From positions 1 to 64,000 of the forward strand of contig DEWY01000006.1 of NCBI GenBank assembly GCA_002363865.1: DNA of 64,000 nucleotides, written 5' to 3'. The DNA is from Caulobacteraceae bacterium UBA3198 (GTDB lineage Bacteria; Pseudomonadota; Alphaproteobacteria; Caulobacterales; Caulobacteraceae). Below, one piece after another: positions 42,706 to 51,139 of the stretch (its first letter is position 1; each line of letters opens with the position of its first letter). The notes below the pieces were generated by a model. It was given only the letters and a program-made list of their open reading frames with translations, searched no databases and was not told where the DNA came from. Made by a program: the position numbers and the translations under genes.

Positions 42706-43953
42706 ATGCCCGCCGTCACGCCTGAACTCTTCCTGCTCGTCACCGGCGTGCTGCTGCTTACCACGGTGCTGGCGGGCACCCTGTCCAGCCGCTTCGGGGT
42801 GCCGGCCCTGATCGGCTTCCTGGCCCTGGGCATGCTGGCCGGATCCGACGGCCCTGGCGGCATCGGGTTCGCTGACTATCAGGTGGCTCAGACCATCGGC
42901 GTGGCCTGCCTGATCTTCATTCTGTTCTCCGGGGGGCTCGACACCCCCTGGAAGGCGGTGCGGCCCGTCCTGTCTCCGGCCCTCGTCCTTGCGACGGTCG
43001 GGGTTATGATCAGCGCGGGCATCGTTAGCCTGACAGCCATCCTGCTGTTGGACTTCAGCCTGCTGCAGGGCTTCCTGCTGGGCAGCGTCGTGGCCTCCAC
43101 GGACGCCGCCGCCGTCTTCGCGGTGCTGCGAACGCAGGAAACCCGCATTCGCGAGGACGTCCTGGCCCTCATCGAGCTCGAAAGCGGCTCCAATGATCCG
43201 ATGGCCATCTTCCTGGTGGGCGTGGCCCTGGCGCTGATCGCGGCGCCGACCACCCCGCTGCTGAACTTCGTGCCGGACTTCCTGTTGCAGATGGTCCTGG
43301 GCGCCGCCATCGGCCTGGCCATCGGCTACGGGTTCACCGTCATCCTCACCCGGGCCAAGCTTCGCCAGGGCGGTCTCTTCCTGGTGGTCTCGGTGGCCGC
43401 AGCCCTGCTGGCCTTCGGCCTGGCCGGCGTCCTGACGGGCAGCGGATTCCTGGCGGCCTATGTGGCCGGGGTTCTCGCCGGCAATCGCGAATATCCTGGC
43501 CGCCGCGCGGTGTCGCAGTTCCAGGATGGGCTGGCCTGGCTGGCCCAGGTGGTCATGTTCCTGACCCTGGGCCTGCTGGTCTTTCCCCACCAGCTTCCCG
43601 CCGTGGCCCTGGAGGGCCTGGCCATCACCGCCGTGCTGATGCTGATCGCCCGACCGGCCAGCGTTTTCATCAGCCTGGCGCCGTTCCGCCAATTCGATTG
43701 GCGGGCCAAGCTGTTCGTTTCCTGGGCCGGCCTGCGCGGGGCCGTGCCCATCGTCCTGGCGACCTTCGGCATCGTGGCGGGCGTCGATGACGCCCAGGCG
43801 ATGTTCAACATCGTCTTCTTCGTGGTCCTGGCCTCCAGCATCGTTCAGGGCCCCACCATCGGCCTGCTGGCCAAGCGGCTTGGCCTCGAGCGCAAGGTCG
43901 CGCCCAAACCGCCGCCGCCGCCAACCCAGAAGGCAGAGGAGACCCCCGCTTGA
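42706..43953 (+). CDS. Potassium/proton antiporter, NhaP2/CvrA-like, short form
   Basis: A 415-aa CPA-type antiporter with about 12 TM helices. FSGGLDTPWKAVRP, STDAAAVFAVLRTQETRI and IELESGSNDPMAIFLVG are signatures of the NhaP2/CvrA group. Those proteins usually have cytoplasmic TrkA-C domains after the TM core; here the chain ends about 15 residues after the core in a Pro/Lys-rich tail. The sirtuin gene starts inside its last codon. Confidence 0.88.
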   Translation: MPAVTPELFLLVTGVLLLTTVLAGTLSSRFGVPALIGFLALGMLAGSDGPGGIGFADYQVAQTIGVACLIFILFSGGLDTPWKAVRPVLSPALVLATVGVMISAGIVSLTAILLLDFSLLQGFLLGSVVASTDAAAVFAVLRTQETRIREDVLALIELESGSNDPMAIFLVGVALALIAAPTTPLLNFVPDFLLQMVLGAAIGLAIGYGFTVILTRAKLRQGGLFLVVSVAAALLAFGLAGVLTGSGFLAAYVAGVLAGNREYPGRRAVSQFQDGLAWLAQVVMFLTLGLLVFPHQLPAVALEGLAITAVLMLIARPASVFISLAPFRQFDWRAKLFVSWAGLRGAVPIVLATFGIVAGVDDAQAMFNIVFFVVLASSIVQGPTIGLLAKRLGLERKVAPKPPPPPTQKAEETPA

Positions 43954-44696
43954 GCCGCCAAGACCTGGCCCGCCTGATCGAGTCGGCCCGCAACATGGTC
44001 GTCTTCACCGGCGCCGGCATTTCCACAGAGTCCGGCATCCCGGATTTCCGCAGCCCCGGCGGGGTCTGGAGCCAGATGAAGCCCATCTACTTCCAGGACT
44101 TCGTCGCCAGTGAGGAAAAGCGCCGGGAGTCCTGGACCCGCGCCTTCACCGGACGGGCCGGCTGGACGGGCCGCGAACCCAATGCCGGCCACCATGCGGT
44201 GGCCAAGCTGGTCGAACAGGGCCGGGTCAGCGCGGTCATCACCCAGAATGTCGACAATCTGCACCAAGCGTCCGGGGTGCCGGATGACAAGGTCATCGAG
44301 CTGCATGGCAACGCCAGCTACGCGACATGTCTCGCCTGCGGCCTCCGCCACGAACTGCCGCAGCTGAAGCACGAGTTCGAGACCACAGGCGACATTCCCA
44401 CCTGCTACGAGTGCGGCGAGCTGGTGAAGACCGCCACCATCTCCTTCGGCCAGCCCATGCCGGAGTTGCAGATGAGGCGGGCCACGGCGGCGACCCTGTC
44501 GTGCGACCTCTTCCTGGTGCTGGGCTCGTCCCTGGTGGTCTATCCGGCGGCGGAGTTTCCTCTGCTGGCCAAGCGGCGAGGCGCAGCGCTGGCCATCGTC
44601 AATCGCGAGCCCACCGACCAGGACGAGGCCGCCGACCTCGTCGTCCATGACGAGATCGGCCCGACCCTCAGCGAGGTTGTCCTTGGCGACAGCTGA
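43950..44696 (+). CDS. NAD-dependent protein deacylase, Sir2 family
   Basis: A 248-aa sirtuin. NAD site GAGISTESGIPDFR, TQNVDNLHQ, catalytic His in ELHGNA, zinc cysteines CLAC and CYEC, then GSSLVVYPAAEFP. It removes acyl groups from lysines using NAD. The start is a TTG at 43950 overlapping the antiporter TGA, which gives the normal N-terminus. Confidence 0.93.
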   Translation: MSRQDLARLIESARNMVVFTGAGISTESGIPDFRSPGGVWSQMKPIYFQDFVASEEKRRESWTRAFTGRAGWTGREPNAGHHAVAKLVEQGRVSAVITQNVDNLHQASGVPDDKVIELHGNASYATCLACGLRHELPQLKHEFETTGDIPTCYECGELVKTATISFGQPMPELQMRRATAATLSCDLFLVLGSSLVVYPAAEFPLLAKRRGAALAIVNREPTDQDEAADLVVHDEIGPTLSEVVLGDS

Positions 44697-44705
44697 GCCG
44701 GCGGC

Positions 44706-45323
44706 TCAGGCCGTAGCGCTCGGCCGCGCCTTCACCCGTTCAAACCAGGCCGGAAGATTCTTGGCTTCCGCCGGCATGGGCTGGCCAACCTGGGCGCCGA
44801 AGGCCAGGAAGCAGAACAGCAGGATGTCAGCCAGGGTGAAGCGGTCGCCGCACACATAGTCATGGCCGTCCATCAGGCCGTCGAGCCAGAGGAGCTTGTC
44901 CCGGGCGATGGCCTTCAGGTCCTCGGCCGCCTCGGGGCGCACCAGCCGGAAACGGGATTCGAACAGCGCGCGGCCCTCTGCGGCCCGGAAGCCGCTTCCC
45001 AGGGGCTCGACGATGTTCAGATCGATGCGTCGGGTCCACATGCGGGTTTCCGCCCGTTCCTCAGGCGTGGTCCCGATCAGCGGCGGCTCAGGGGAGATCT
45101 CGTCGAAATACTCGCAGATGGCGGTGATCTCACAGATCACCGCGCCGTCATCCAGTTCCAGGGCCGGCAGCTGCCCGGCTACATTGACCTTTTCAGCGTA
45201 GGGCGGCTGGCGGTTCTCCCCCTTCATCAGGTCGACCTGCTGCTGGGGGATGTCCAGGCCCTTCTCGGCCATGAACATGCGCACCACGTGCGGATTGGGA
45301 CCGACGGAATTGTAGAACTTCAT
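44706..45323 (-). CDS. Glutathione S-transferase family protein (copy 2)
   Basis: A 205-aa GST. MKFYNSVGPNPHVVRMFMAEKG forms the first strand-helix; VNVAGQLPALELDDGAVICEITAICEYFDE has the cis-Pro and glutathione-binding Glu-Ile; GDRFTLADILLFCFLAFG is the N-capping box of the C-terminal domain. Asn/Pro replace the usual active-site Ser or Cys near residue 8-11. Substrate unknown. Confidence 0.87.
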   Translation of the reverse strand: MKFYNSVGPNPHVVRMFMAEKGLDIPQQQVDLMKGENRQPPYAEKVNVAGQLPALELDDGAVICEITAICEYFDEISPEPPLIGTTPEERAETRMWTRRIDLNIVEPLGSGFRAAEGRALFESRFRLVRPEAAEDLKAIARDKLLWLDGLMDGHDYVCGDRFTLADILLFCFLAFGAQVGQPMPAEAKNLPAWFERVKARPSATA

Positions 45324-45381
45324 GGCGGCGCTTCCCTTGGATGTCGTTGCGCCGAGTTGACCGCTCTCCCCTTGCGTCAGG

Positions 45382-46662
45382 TCAAGGGTCTTGCGGGCAG
45401 GGCGTCTGCGGATCGTCGTCGGCGCAGGCCTCCGTCATGCGGGCGAAGTGGTCGCCCACATCCAGAGGCGCGAGGACCGGGGCTGGGGCGGGCCGGGCGC
45501 GGGTCGTCACCTCGGCGCCCTCGGTCAGGGTGCGGTGGACCGGGCATTTCTCGGCGATCTCGATCAGCCGTGCGGTCTGCTCGGCGTCCAGGTCGCCCTC
45601 GAGACCGATTTCGCGGACGAACCTGTCCTTGGACTTGGCGGTGCGCGCCTCATGGGTGACCTCCACGCTGACCTTGTCCAGGGACCAGCCCTTGCGGTCG
45701 GCATAGAGGCGGCAGGTCATGGCCGTGCAGGCCCCCAGCGCAGCCCCCAGAAGGTCATAGGGGCTGGGCCCTGAATCCAGCCCGCCCACATCCGTCGGCT
45801 CGTCGGCCAGAAATCGGGCCGGTCCCGCCCACACCGTCACCTGGAACTTGCCGCCGCCGGTCTCCTCCACCCGGACGGCCTCGCGGGAGGGCGCCTCGGC
45901 CTGCGCCTGCGGCGTCAGGTAGCGGGCGGCCCAGGCGGCGATGACGGCGGCCGCATAGTCAGTGTCGGCCTCGGCGGTGAGCAGGTGGTCGGCGTCATCC
46001 AGGGAGACGAAGCTCTTGGGGTGGCGGGCGGCCACAAAGATCTCGGTGGCGTTGTCGATCCCCACCACCTCGTCCCGCGGCGCATGGAGAATCAGCAGGG
46101 CGCGTTTCAGGTGGCCGATACGCTCAGCCTGGTCGTGCTCGGCCAGATCGGCGACGAAACCGGCGTCGAGCTCGAAGCGGCGACCGGCGATCTCGACGGG
46201 GACGCGGCCCTCTGCGTCTGGGCCCGGCGCGCCCTCGATGTGGTGCAGCACATGTTCGGCCGAGGCCGGGGCGTTGAGCACGGCCACGGCGCGCACGCTC
46301 GGGCAGCGGCCGGCGGCGGCCAGGACCGCGGCCCCGCCAAAGCTGTGCCCCACGAGGACCTGGACCTCATGGCCCGCGGCGTTCATCGCCTCAACCGCGC
46401 TGACCACGTCGGACACGTCGCTGGACAGTCCGGTCCCGAAGTCCCCCTCGCTCTCGCCCAGGCCGGTGAAGTCGAAGCGCAGGACGCCGAAGCCCCTGTC
46501 GGCCAGGGCCCGGCTGATCCGCACCGCGGCGAGCGCGCGCTTGTCACAGGTGAAGCAGTGAGCGAACACCACATAGGCCAGGGGTGGGGTCGCACCGGTC
46601 TCCAGAACGCCGGAAAGGCGACGCCCGGCGGAGTTCTCGAAATCGAATCGGACGCCGGGCAT
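45382..46662 (-). CDS. Fused alpha/beta hydrolase and OsmC-like protein
   Basis: A 426-aa two-domain protein. The N-terminal hydrolase (about 1-255) has the nucleophile elbow GHSFGGA, HCFTCDKRA and DDADHLL with the catalytic His. The C-terminal OsmC domain (about 280-420) has ALGACTAMTCRLYADRKGW with the redox Cys, and CPVHRTL with the second Cys. OsmC proteins reduce organic peroxides; the fusion is a known architecture often annotated 'bifunctional'. ATG 46662 follows AGAGGAG. The three leftward genes here form a small redox group. Confidence 0.9.
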   Translation of the reverse strand: MPGVRFDFENSAGRRLSGVLETGATPPLAYVVFAHCFTCDKRALAAVRISRALADRGFGVLRFDFTGLGESEGDFGTGLSSDVSDVVSAVEAMNAAGHEVQVLVGHSFGGAAVLAAAGRCPSVRAVAVLNAPASAEHVLHHIEGAPGPDAEGRVPVEIAGRRFELDAGFVADLAEHDQAERIGHLKRALLILHAPRDEVVGIDNATEIFVAARHPKSFVSLDDADHLLTAEADTDYAAAVIAAWAARYLTPQAQAEAPSREAVRVEETGGGKFQVTVWAGPARFLADEPTDVGGLDSGPSPYDLLGAALGACTAMTCRLYADRKGWSLDKVSVEVTHEARTAKSKDRFVREIGLEGDLDAEQTARLIEIAEKCPVHRTLTEGAEVTTRARPAPAPVLAPLDVGDHFARMTEACADDDPQTPCPQDP

Positions 46663-46682
46663 GGGCTCTCCTCTGGAGGACG

Positions 46683-47387
46683 TCAGCGGTATTCCGGATT
46701 GGGATGGTCGAACCGTGCGCCGGCCTCCCAGGCCTCCGGCAGATTGCCATAGGCCGGCAGGCCGCCTGCGTCCTTGAGCATACGGGCCATGTGCATCAGG
46801 TTCCAGGCGGCGAAGGTGGTGTTGCGCTGGGTGAAGTCGTTCTGCGGTCCGCCGGAGTCCTCGTCGGCATAGGAGGGACCGGGACCGGCCTCCCCCACCC
46901 AACCGGCGTCGGCCTGGGGCGGGATGGCGTAGCCCAGATGCTGCAGGGAATAGAGCAGGTTCATGGCGCAGTGCTTGGCGCCGTCCTCATTGCCGGTGAT
47001 CACGCAGCCGCCGGCCCGGCCGTAATAGGCGGACTGGCCCTTGTCGTTCAACTTGCCGGAATAGCCGTAGAGCCGCTCGACCACCCGCGTGCAGATCGAG
47101 GACTTGTCCCCCAGCCAGATGGGGGTGCCGATCACCAGGATGTCGGCGGCCATCACCTTGGCCTGAACGTCTGGCCAATCGTCACGGGAGAAGCCGTGCT
47201 CGCGCATGTCCGGCTGCACACCGGGCGCGATGTCGAGATCGGCGGCGCGGATCGTCTCGATGCTGACGCCGTTGGCGGCCATCACCCCCTGGCTGACCTG
47301 CATCAGGGCCTCGGTGTTGGACGGCTCCCGCGACGGCTTGAGACTGCAGTTGATAAAGAGGGCGGACAGGTCGTGATAGGCGGTCAT
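46683..47387 (-). CDS. Flavodoxin-fold NAD(P)H-dependent FMN reductase family protein
   Basis: A 234-aa flavoprotein. ALFINCSLKPSREPSNTEAL is the FMN phosphate-binding loop, MAADILVIGTPIWLGDKSS follows in the flavin site, and GGCVITGNEDGAKHCAMNLLYSLQHLGY resembles the NADPH quinone reductase-like group. It lies 20 bases upstream of the hydrolase-OsmC gene, hinting at a shared oxidative-stress role. Confidence 0.85.
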   Translation of the reverse strand: MTAYHDLSALFINCSLKPSREPSNTEALMQVSQGVMAANGVSIETIRAADLDIAPGVQPDMREHGFSRDDWPDVQAKVMAADILVIGTPIWLGDKSSICTRVVERLYGYSGKLNDKGQSAYYGRAGGCVITGNEDGAKHCAMNLLYSLQHLGYAIPPQADAGWVGEAGPGPSYADEDSGGPQNDFTQRNTTFAAWNLMHMARMLKDAGGLPAYGNLPEAWEAGARFDHPNPEYR

Positions 47388-47463
47388 GGGCGGCGGCTCC
47401 GGCTGGACGATCCCAGGTCGAACGGCCTGGGTTGGCCGGGCGTTCCGCCGCCCTGGCGCCTGA

Positions 47464-47952
47464 TCAGGCGCCCAGCTGATCCATCAGGTATTCGGCCGAG
47501 GAGACGCGGAATTCCCCCGGCTCTTCCACGTTCAGGGATTTCACCACCCCGTCCTCGACGATCATGGAGTAGCGCTGCGAGCGCTCGCCCATGCCGAACT
47601 TGGCGGCGTCCATGGTCAGGCCGACCGCCCGGGTGAAGTCGCCGCTGCCGTCGGCCAGCATGGTGATGTCGTCGCCCACCGACTGGGACTCGCCCCAGGC
47701 CTTCATGACGAAGGCGTCGTTGACCGACAGGCAGGCGATCATGTCGACGCCCTGGGCCTTCATGGCTTCGGCCTTGTCCACATAGCCCGGCAGGTGACGG
47801 GCCGAGCAGGTCGGGGTGAAGGCGCCGGGCACGGCGAACAGGGCGACGGTCTTGCCCTTGAAGAGGTCGTCGGTCGAGACGGGCTTGGGGCCGTCCACGG
47901 TCGCCTGGGTCAGGGTGACGCTGGGCAGCTTGTCGCCGGTTTTGATGGTCAT
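47464..47952 (-). CDS. Peroxiredoxin (Prx5/thiol-specific antioxidant type)
   Basis: A 162-aa peroxidase. Peroxidatic Cys49 lies in PGAFTPTCSARHLPGY, the Prx5 motif; CLSVNDAFVMKAWG and SQRYSMIVEDGVVKSLNVEEPG follow. It reduces hydrogen peroxide and alkyl peroxides. The chosen start ATG 47952 gives the standard MTIKTGDKLPSV; the longer frame is antisense to the next gene. Confidence 0.93.
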   Translation of the reverse strand: MTIKTGDKLPSVTLTQATVDGPKPVSTDDLFKGKTVALFAVPGAFTPTCSARHLPGYVDKAEAMKAQGVDMIACLSVNDAFVMKAWGESQSVGDDITMLADGSGDFTRAVGLTMDAAKFGMGERSQRYSMIVEDGVVKSLNVEEPGEFRVSSAEYLMDQLGA

Positions 47953-48078
47953 GGCCGTGCTCCTCAATAGGTCGCCGGGATGGGCGTATGGCCAGCAGAT
48001 AGCGCATTGCCCAACCCCTTCAACCTCCGCGGGCCAAACGTGTCTTGAAAGCGCCGCGTTCAACCTCAAACTAAGGGG

Positions 48079-48675
48079 ATGGGCGCCATCGACCAGACCT
48101 CCGAGCCGGCCGGAACCTACCTCTCCGGAAAGCTGCTGATCGCCATGCCGGGGATCGGCGATCCCCGCTTCGAGCGCGCGGTGATTCTCGTGTGCGCCCA
48201 CGACGAGGAGCACGCCATGGGCCTGACGGTGAACCGCCCCGTCGAAGGGCTGATGCTTGCCGACCTGCTTGATCGGCTGGACATTGCGACGGTGTCCGAA
48301 ACGGCGCCGGGCCTGGACGATCCCATCCTCATCGGCGGCCCGGTGGAGCGAGAACGGGGCTTCGTGCTGCACACCGGCGATTACCACAGCGAAAACAGCC
48401 TGCCGGTGGCCGAGGACCTCGCCCTCACCGCCACCCGTGAAGTGCTGGAGACCCTGGCCCATGGCGCCGGACCGCGGCGCAGCGTCATGGCCCTGGGCTA
48501 TGCGGGATGGGGCGCAGGCCAGCTGGAGCAGGAGATCCGGGACAATGTCTGGCTGACCTGCACGGCGGACGAAGCCCTGCTGTTCGGCGACGACCATGAC
48601 CACAAGTGGTCCCAGGCCCTGGCCAAGCTGGGCATAGATCCTGGGCTGCTGTCGGCTGCGGCCGGTCAGGCCTGA
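48079..48675 (+). CDS. YqgE/AlgH family protein (UPF0301)
   Basis: A 198-aa protein: GKLLIAMPGIGDPRFERAVILVCAHDEEHAMGLTVNRP, GGPVERERGFVLH and ALGYAGWGAGQLEQEIRDNVWL are the family signatures. Function is uncertain. It converges on the pdeA-like gene with 21 bases between stops. Confidence 0.94.
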   Translation: MGAIDQTSEPAGTYLSGKLLIAMPGIGDPRFERAVILVCAHDEEHAMGLTVNRPVEGLMLADLLDRLDIATVSETAPGLDDPILIGGPVERERGFVLHTGDYHSENSLPVAEDLALTATREVLETLAHGAGPRRSVMALGYAGWGAGQLEQEIRDNVWLTCTADEALLFGDDHDHKWSQALAKLGIDPGLLSAAAGQA

Positions 48676-48696
48676 GCGGACCCGCCGCCCGCGGGC

Positions 48697-50355
48697 TCAG
48701 CCCCGCGCCTTCACCGGGGCGGCGCCGTCCACATAACTCTCATTGAGATAGACCTCGGCCTCCTGGGCCGACAGCGCCGGGGCGTAGCCAAAGCCCTGCC
48801 CGTAGTCGCAGCCGAGGGCCAGCAGCTGGCGGGCCATGCCGGCGTTCTCGACGCCTTCGGCCACCACTTCCAGGTCCAGGTCCTGGCCAAGCTTGACCAC
48901 GGAGGAGACGATCTTGGCCGAGCCCTCATCGGTGGCCATGGTGCGGACGAAGTAACGGTCGATCTTCAACGTGTCGAAGGGCAGGCGGGTCAGATAGGAC
49001 AGGGACGAGAAACCTGTGCCGAAGTCGTCCAGGGCCAACGCCGCCCCGGCCTGGCGCAGGTCGCGCAGGATGATCGCCGCCCGATCGGGATCGCGCATGA
49101 CGTCGCCCTCGGTGACCTCCAGCTTCAGAGCGCCCGGCGGAAGGCCGGTTTCCCGCAGAATCCGCACCACATTCGCGATCAGGTCCGGATGATCGATTTC
49201 GCCGGTGGACAGGTTCACGGCCACGGTCAGCTCGCCGGCGGCCCGGTGATTGCGCCGCCACACCGCCAGCTGGCTGGCGGCCTCGCGCATCATCAGGGAG
49301 CCAAGGGCGCTCATCAGGCCCATCTCTTCGCAGAGCGGCAGGAACTGGTCGGGCATCAGCAGGCCCCGCCTGGGGTGTCGCCACCGCACCAGAGCCTCAA
49401 ACCCCGACAGGGCCCCCGTCGAGAGCCGCACGATCGGCTGATAGAAGGCGGTCAGCTCCCCACGGCCGATGGCGCCGCGCAGGTCGCCTTCCATGGCCAG
49501 CCGGGACAGGCCGTCGCTCTCGAGAGCCCGGCCATAGGCCGCGGCCCCGCCCCGCCCGCCGGTCTTGGCCGCCTCGACGGCCAGCTCAGCCCGACGCAGC
49601 AGCTCGGCCGCCTCCGGCGCCTCGTCCCCGCCGCGGGCGCGCACGGCGCCCACCGAGAGGGTGGGATGGATGTCGAACCCGGCCACCCGCAGGGGGCGCT
49701 CCAGGGCCTGACGCAGGATCTCGCTGGCCGGAATCTCACCCACCCTGGCCAGGACGCCGAACTCATCCTCCCCAACCCGAGATAGCAGGGCGCCCGGCGG
49801 AAAGGCCGCCGCCAGGCGGGACCCCAGGGCCGCCAGGACCAGATCGGCGCGTTCGTGGCCGAGCGCTTCGTTGAGGCGGCGCAGGCGATCAAGATCACCC
49901 ACCACCAGCTCATAGTCGCCGGCGATCTGCAGATGCTCACGGGCGCGCAGAATGAAGCTCTTGCGGTCCAGCAGGCCGGTGAGGCCGTCGAGATCCGAGG
50001 CGGCGAACTTGGTCTCGGCGGCGACGACGCCAGCGGCGCGCACCCCCTCCTCAAGCCAGACGCCGCGCCAGATACACACGCCGCCGCCCCGCATCCGCAG
50101 GCGCACGGCGATCTCGGTTCCCGGCTCCTGCACCCGCAGAACCTCCTCAGCCCGGGCGCGATCCTGAGGCAACGCCAGGGCGCGGATAGCCGCAGAAGAG
50201 CATTCAGGCGCCAGGGGACCGAGACCAAGGGCGCGGGAGGCGCCGGTCAGACGCAGGCGGTCGCTCTCCGGCTCCCAGTGCCAGAGGACCACATCGGCCG
50301 CGCCCAGCGCTTCCAGCGTGCTCGTGGCGTCCCATATCCAACGATCGCTCGCCAT
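48697..50355 (-). CDS. pdeA: Cyclic-di-GMP phosphodiesterase, PdeA-like (PAS-GEDEF-EAL)
   Basis: A 552-aa protein: PAS-like sensor (about 10-115), degenerate cyclase with GEDEF at 195-199, then an intact EAL domain (EAL at 320-322, EVTEGDV, DDFGTGFSS, KIDRYFV, EGVE). C. crescentus PdeA has the same order, size and GEDEF motif, in which GTP binding to the inactive cyclase domain stimulates c-di-GMP hydrolysis. Neighbouring GNAT, M16, thrC and cox genes agree with what I recall of the Caulobacter locus. It would lower c-di-GMP in the swarmer pole. Confidence 0.8.
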   Translation of the reverse strand: MASDRWIWDATSTLEALGAADVVLWHWEPESDRLRLTGASRALGLGPLAPECSSAAIRALALPQDRARAEEVLRVQEPGTEIAVRLRMRGGGVCIWRGVWLEEGVRAAGVVAAETKFAASDLDGLTGLLDRKSFILRAREHLQIAGDYELVVGDLDRLRRLNEALGHERADLVLAALGSRLAAAFPPGALLSRVGEDEFGVLARVGEIPASEILRQALERPLRVAGFDIHPTLSVGAVRARGGDEAPEAAELLRRAELAVEAAKTGGRGGAAAYGRALESDGLSRLAMEGDLRGAIGRGELTAFYQPIVRLSTGALSGFEALVRWRHPRRGLLMPDQFLPLCEEMGLMSALGSLMMREAASQLAVWRRNHRAAGELTVAVNLSTGEIDHPDLIANVVRILRETGLPPGALKLEVTEGDVMRDPDRAAIILRDLRQAGAALALDDFGTGFSSLSYLTRLPFDTLKIDRYFVRTMATDEGSAKIVSSVVKLGQDLDLEVVAEGVENAGMARQLLALGCDYGQGFGYAPALSAQEAEVYLNESYVDGAAPVKARG

Positions 50356-50385
50356 AGCCTCTCGGGGGCCGGCGCAGGCCGCCGG

Positions 50386-50997
50386 CTAAACAGAAACAGT
50401 CACCTCCGGCCCCTCGTCCCGCGAACGGGGCGTGGTCATGCCGAACAGGACATGATCTCGCCAAACGCCGTTAATTTTCAGATAAGCCTTCGCAAACCCC
50501 TCCTCCTCGAACCCCGCCTTGGCCAAGAGAGAGCGCGAGGCGGCGTTGTGCGGCAGACAGGCGGCCTCCAGCCGGTGCAGCCCCAGGGTGTTGAAGGCGA
50601 AGCTGTTCAGCGCGCGGGCCGCGGCCAGGGTCAGACCCCGCCGCGTGAACGGTTGCCCGCACCAGTAGCCCACGGTTCCCATCTGGGCGACGCCGCGGCG
50701 GATGTTGGACAGGGTGATCCCGCCGGTCAGGGCGCCATCAGATTCCTGGAAGACCAGGAAGCTGTAGGCGGCGCCGGCCTCCCGGTCGCGGGCATAGGCC
50801 GCAAGCCTGCGGCGAAAGGCCACCCGGGTCAGATCGTCGGCCGGCCAGGTCGGCTCCCAGGGCTGCAGGAAGGCCCTGGAGGCGGCGCGCAGGTCGCGCC
50901 ACTCGGCGTAGTCGGCGGCTCGCGGCGGGCGGAGGAACACGCCCGCCCCGTTCACCCGTAAGCCCCCCTCAAGGGCGATCCAGTCCAGCAAGGCCAT
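50386..50997 (-). CDS. GNAT N-acetyltransferase, RimJ/RimL-like
   Basis: A 203-aa acetyltransferase. GVFLRPPRAADYAEWRDLRAASRAFLQPWEPTW is the typical N-terminus, GTVGYWCGQPFTRRGLTLAAARAL holds the acetyl-CoA loop, and LGLHRLEAACLPHNAASRSLLAKAGFEEEGFAKAYLKINGVWRDHVLFGM the rest. It probably acetylates a protein N-terminus; ribosomal S5 is the RimJ target. The start is 30 bases upstream of pdeA's end region spacing and in the same direction. Confidence 0.88.
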   Translation of the reverse strand: MALLDWIALEGGLRVNGAGVFLRPPRAADYAEWRDLRAASRAFLQPWEPTWPADDLTRVAFRRRLAAYARDREAGAAYSFLVFQESDGALTGGITLSNIRRGVAQMGTVGYWCGQPFTRRGLTLAAARALNSFAFNTLGLHRLEAACLPHNAASRSLLAKAGFEEEGFAKAYLKINGVWRDHVLFGMTTPRSRDEGPEVTVSV

Positions 50998-51139
50998 GAT
51001 GCGATTGCGGCTCCGATTGGTCCGGCCGTCAAGAGCGACAGGTGTTCAAAGGCCCGGCAAGGTCGGACGATCGCCCGCAGCCCCTGCCTCCCAACTCGCC
51101 AGGACGGCCCTGTGGTTCCCCGCGAACACCGGCCTCTGA

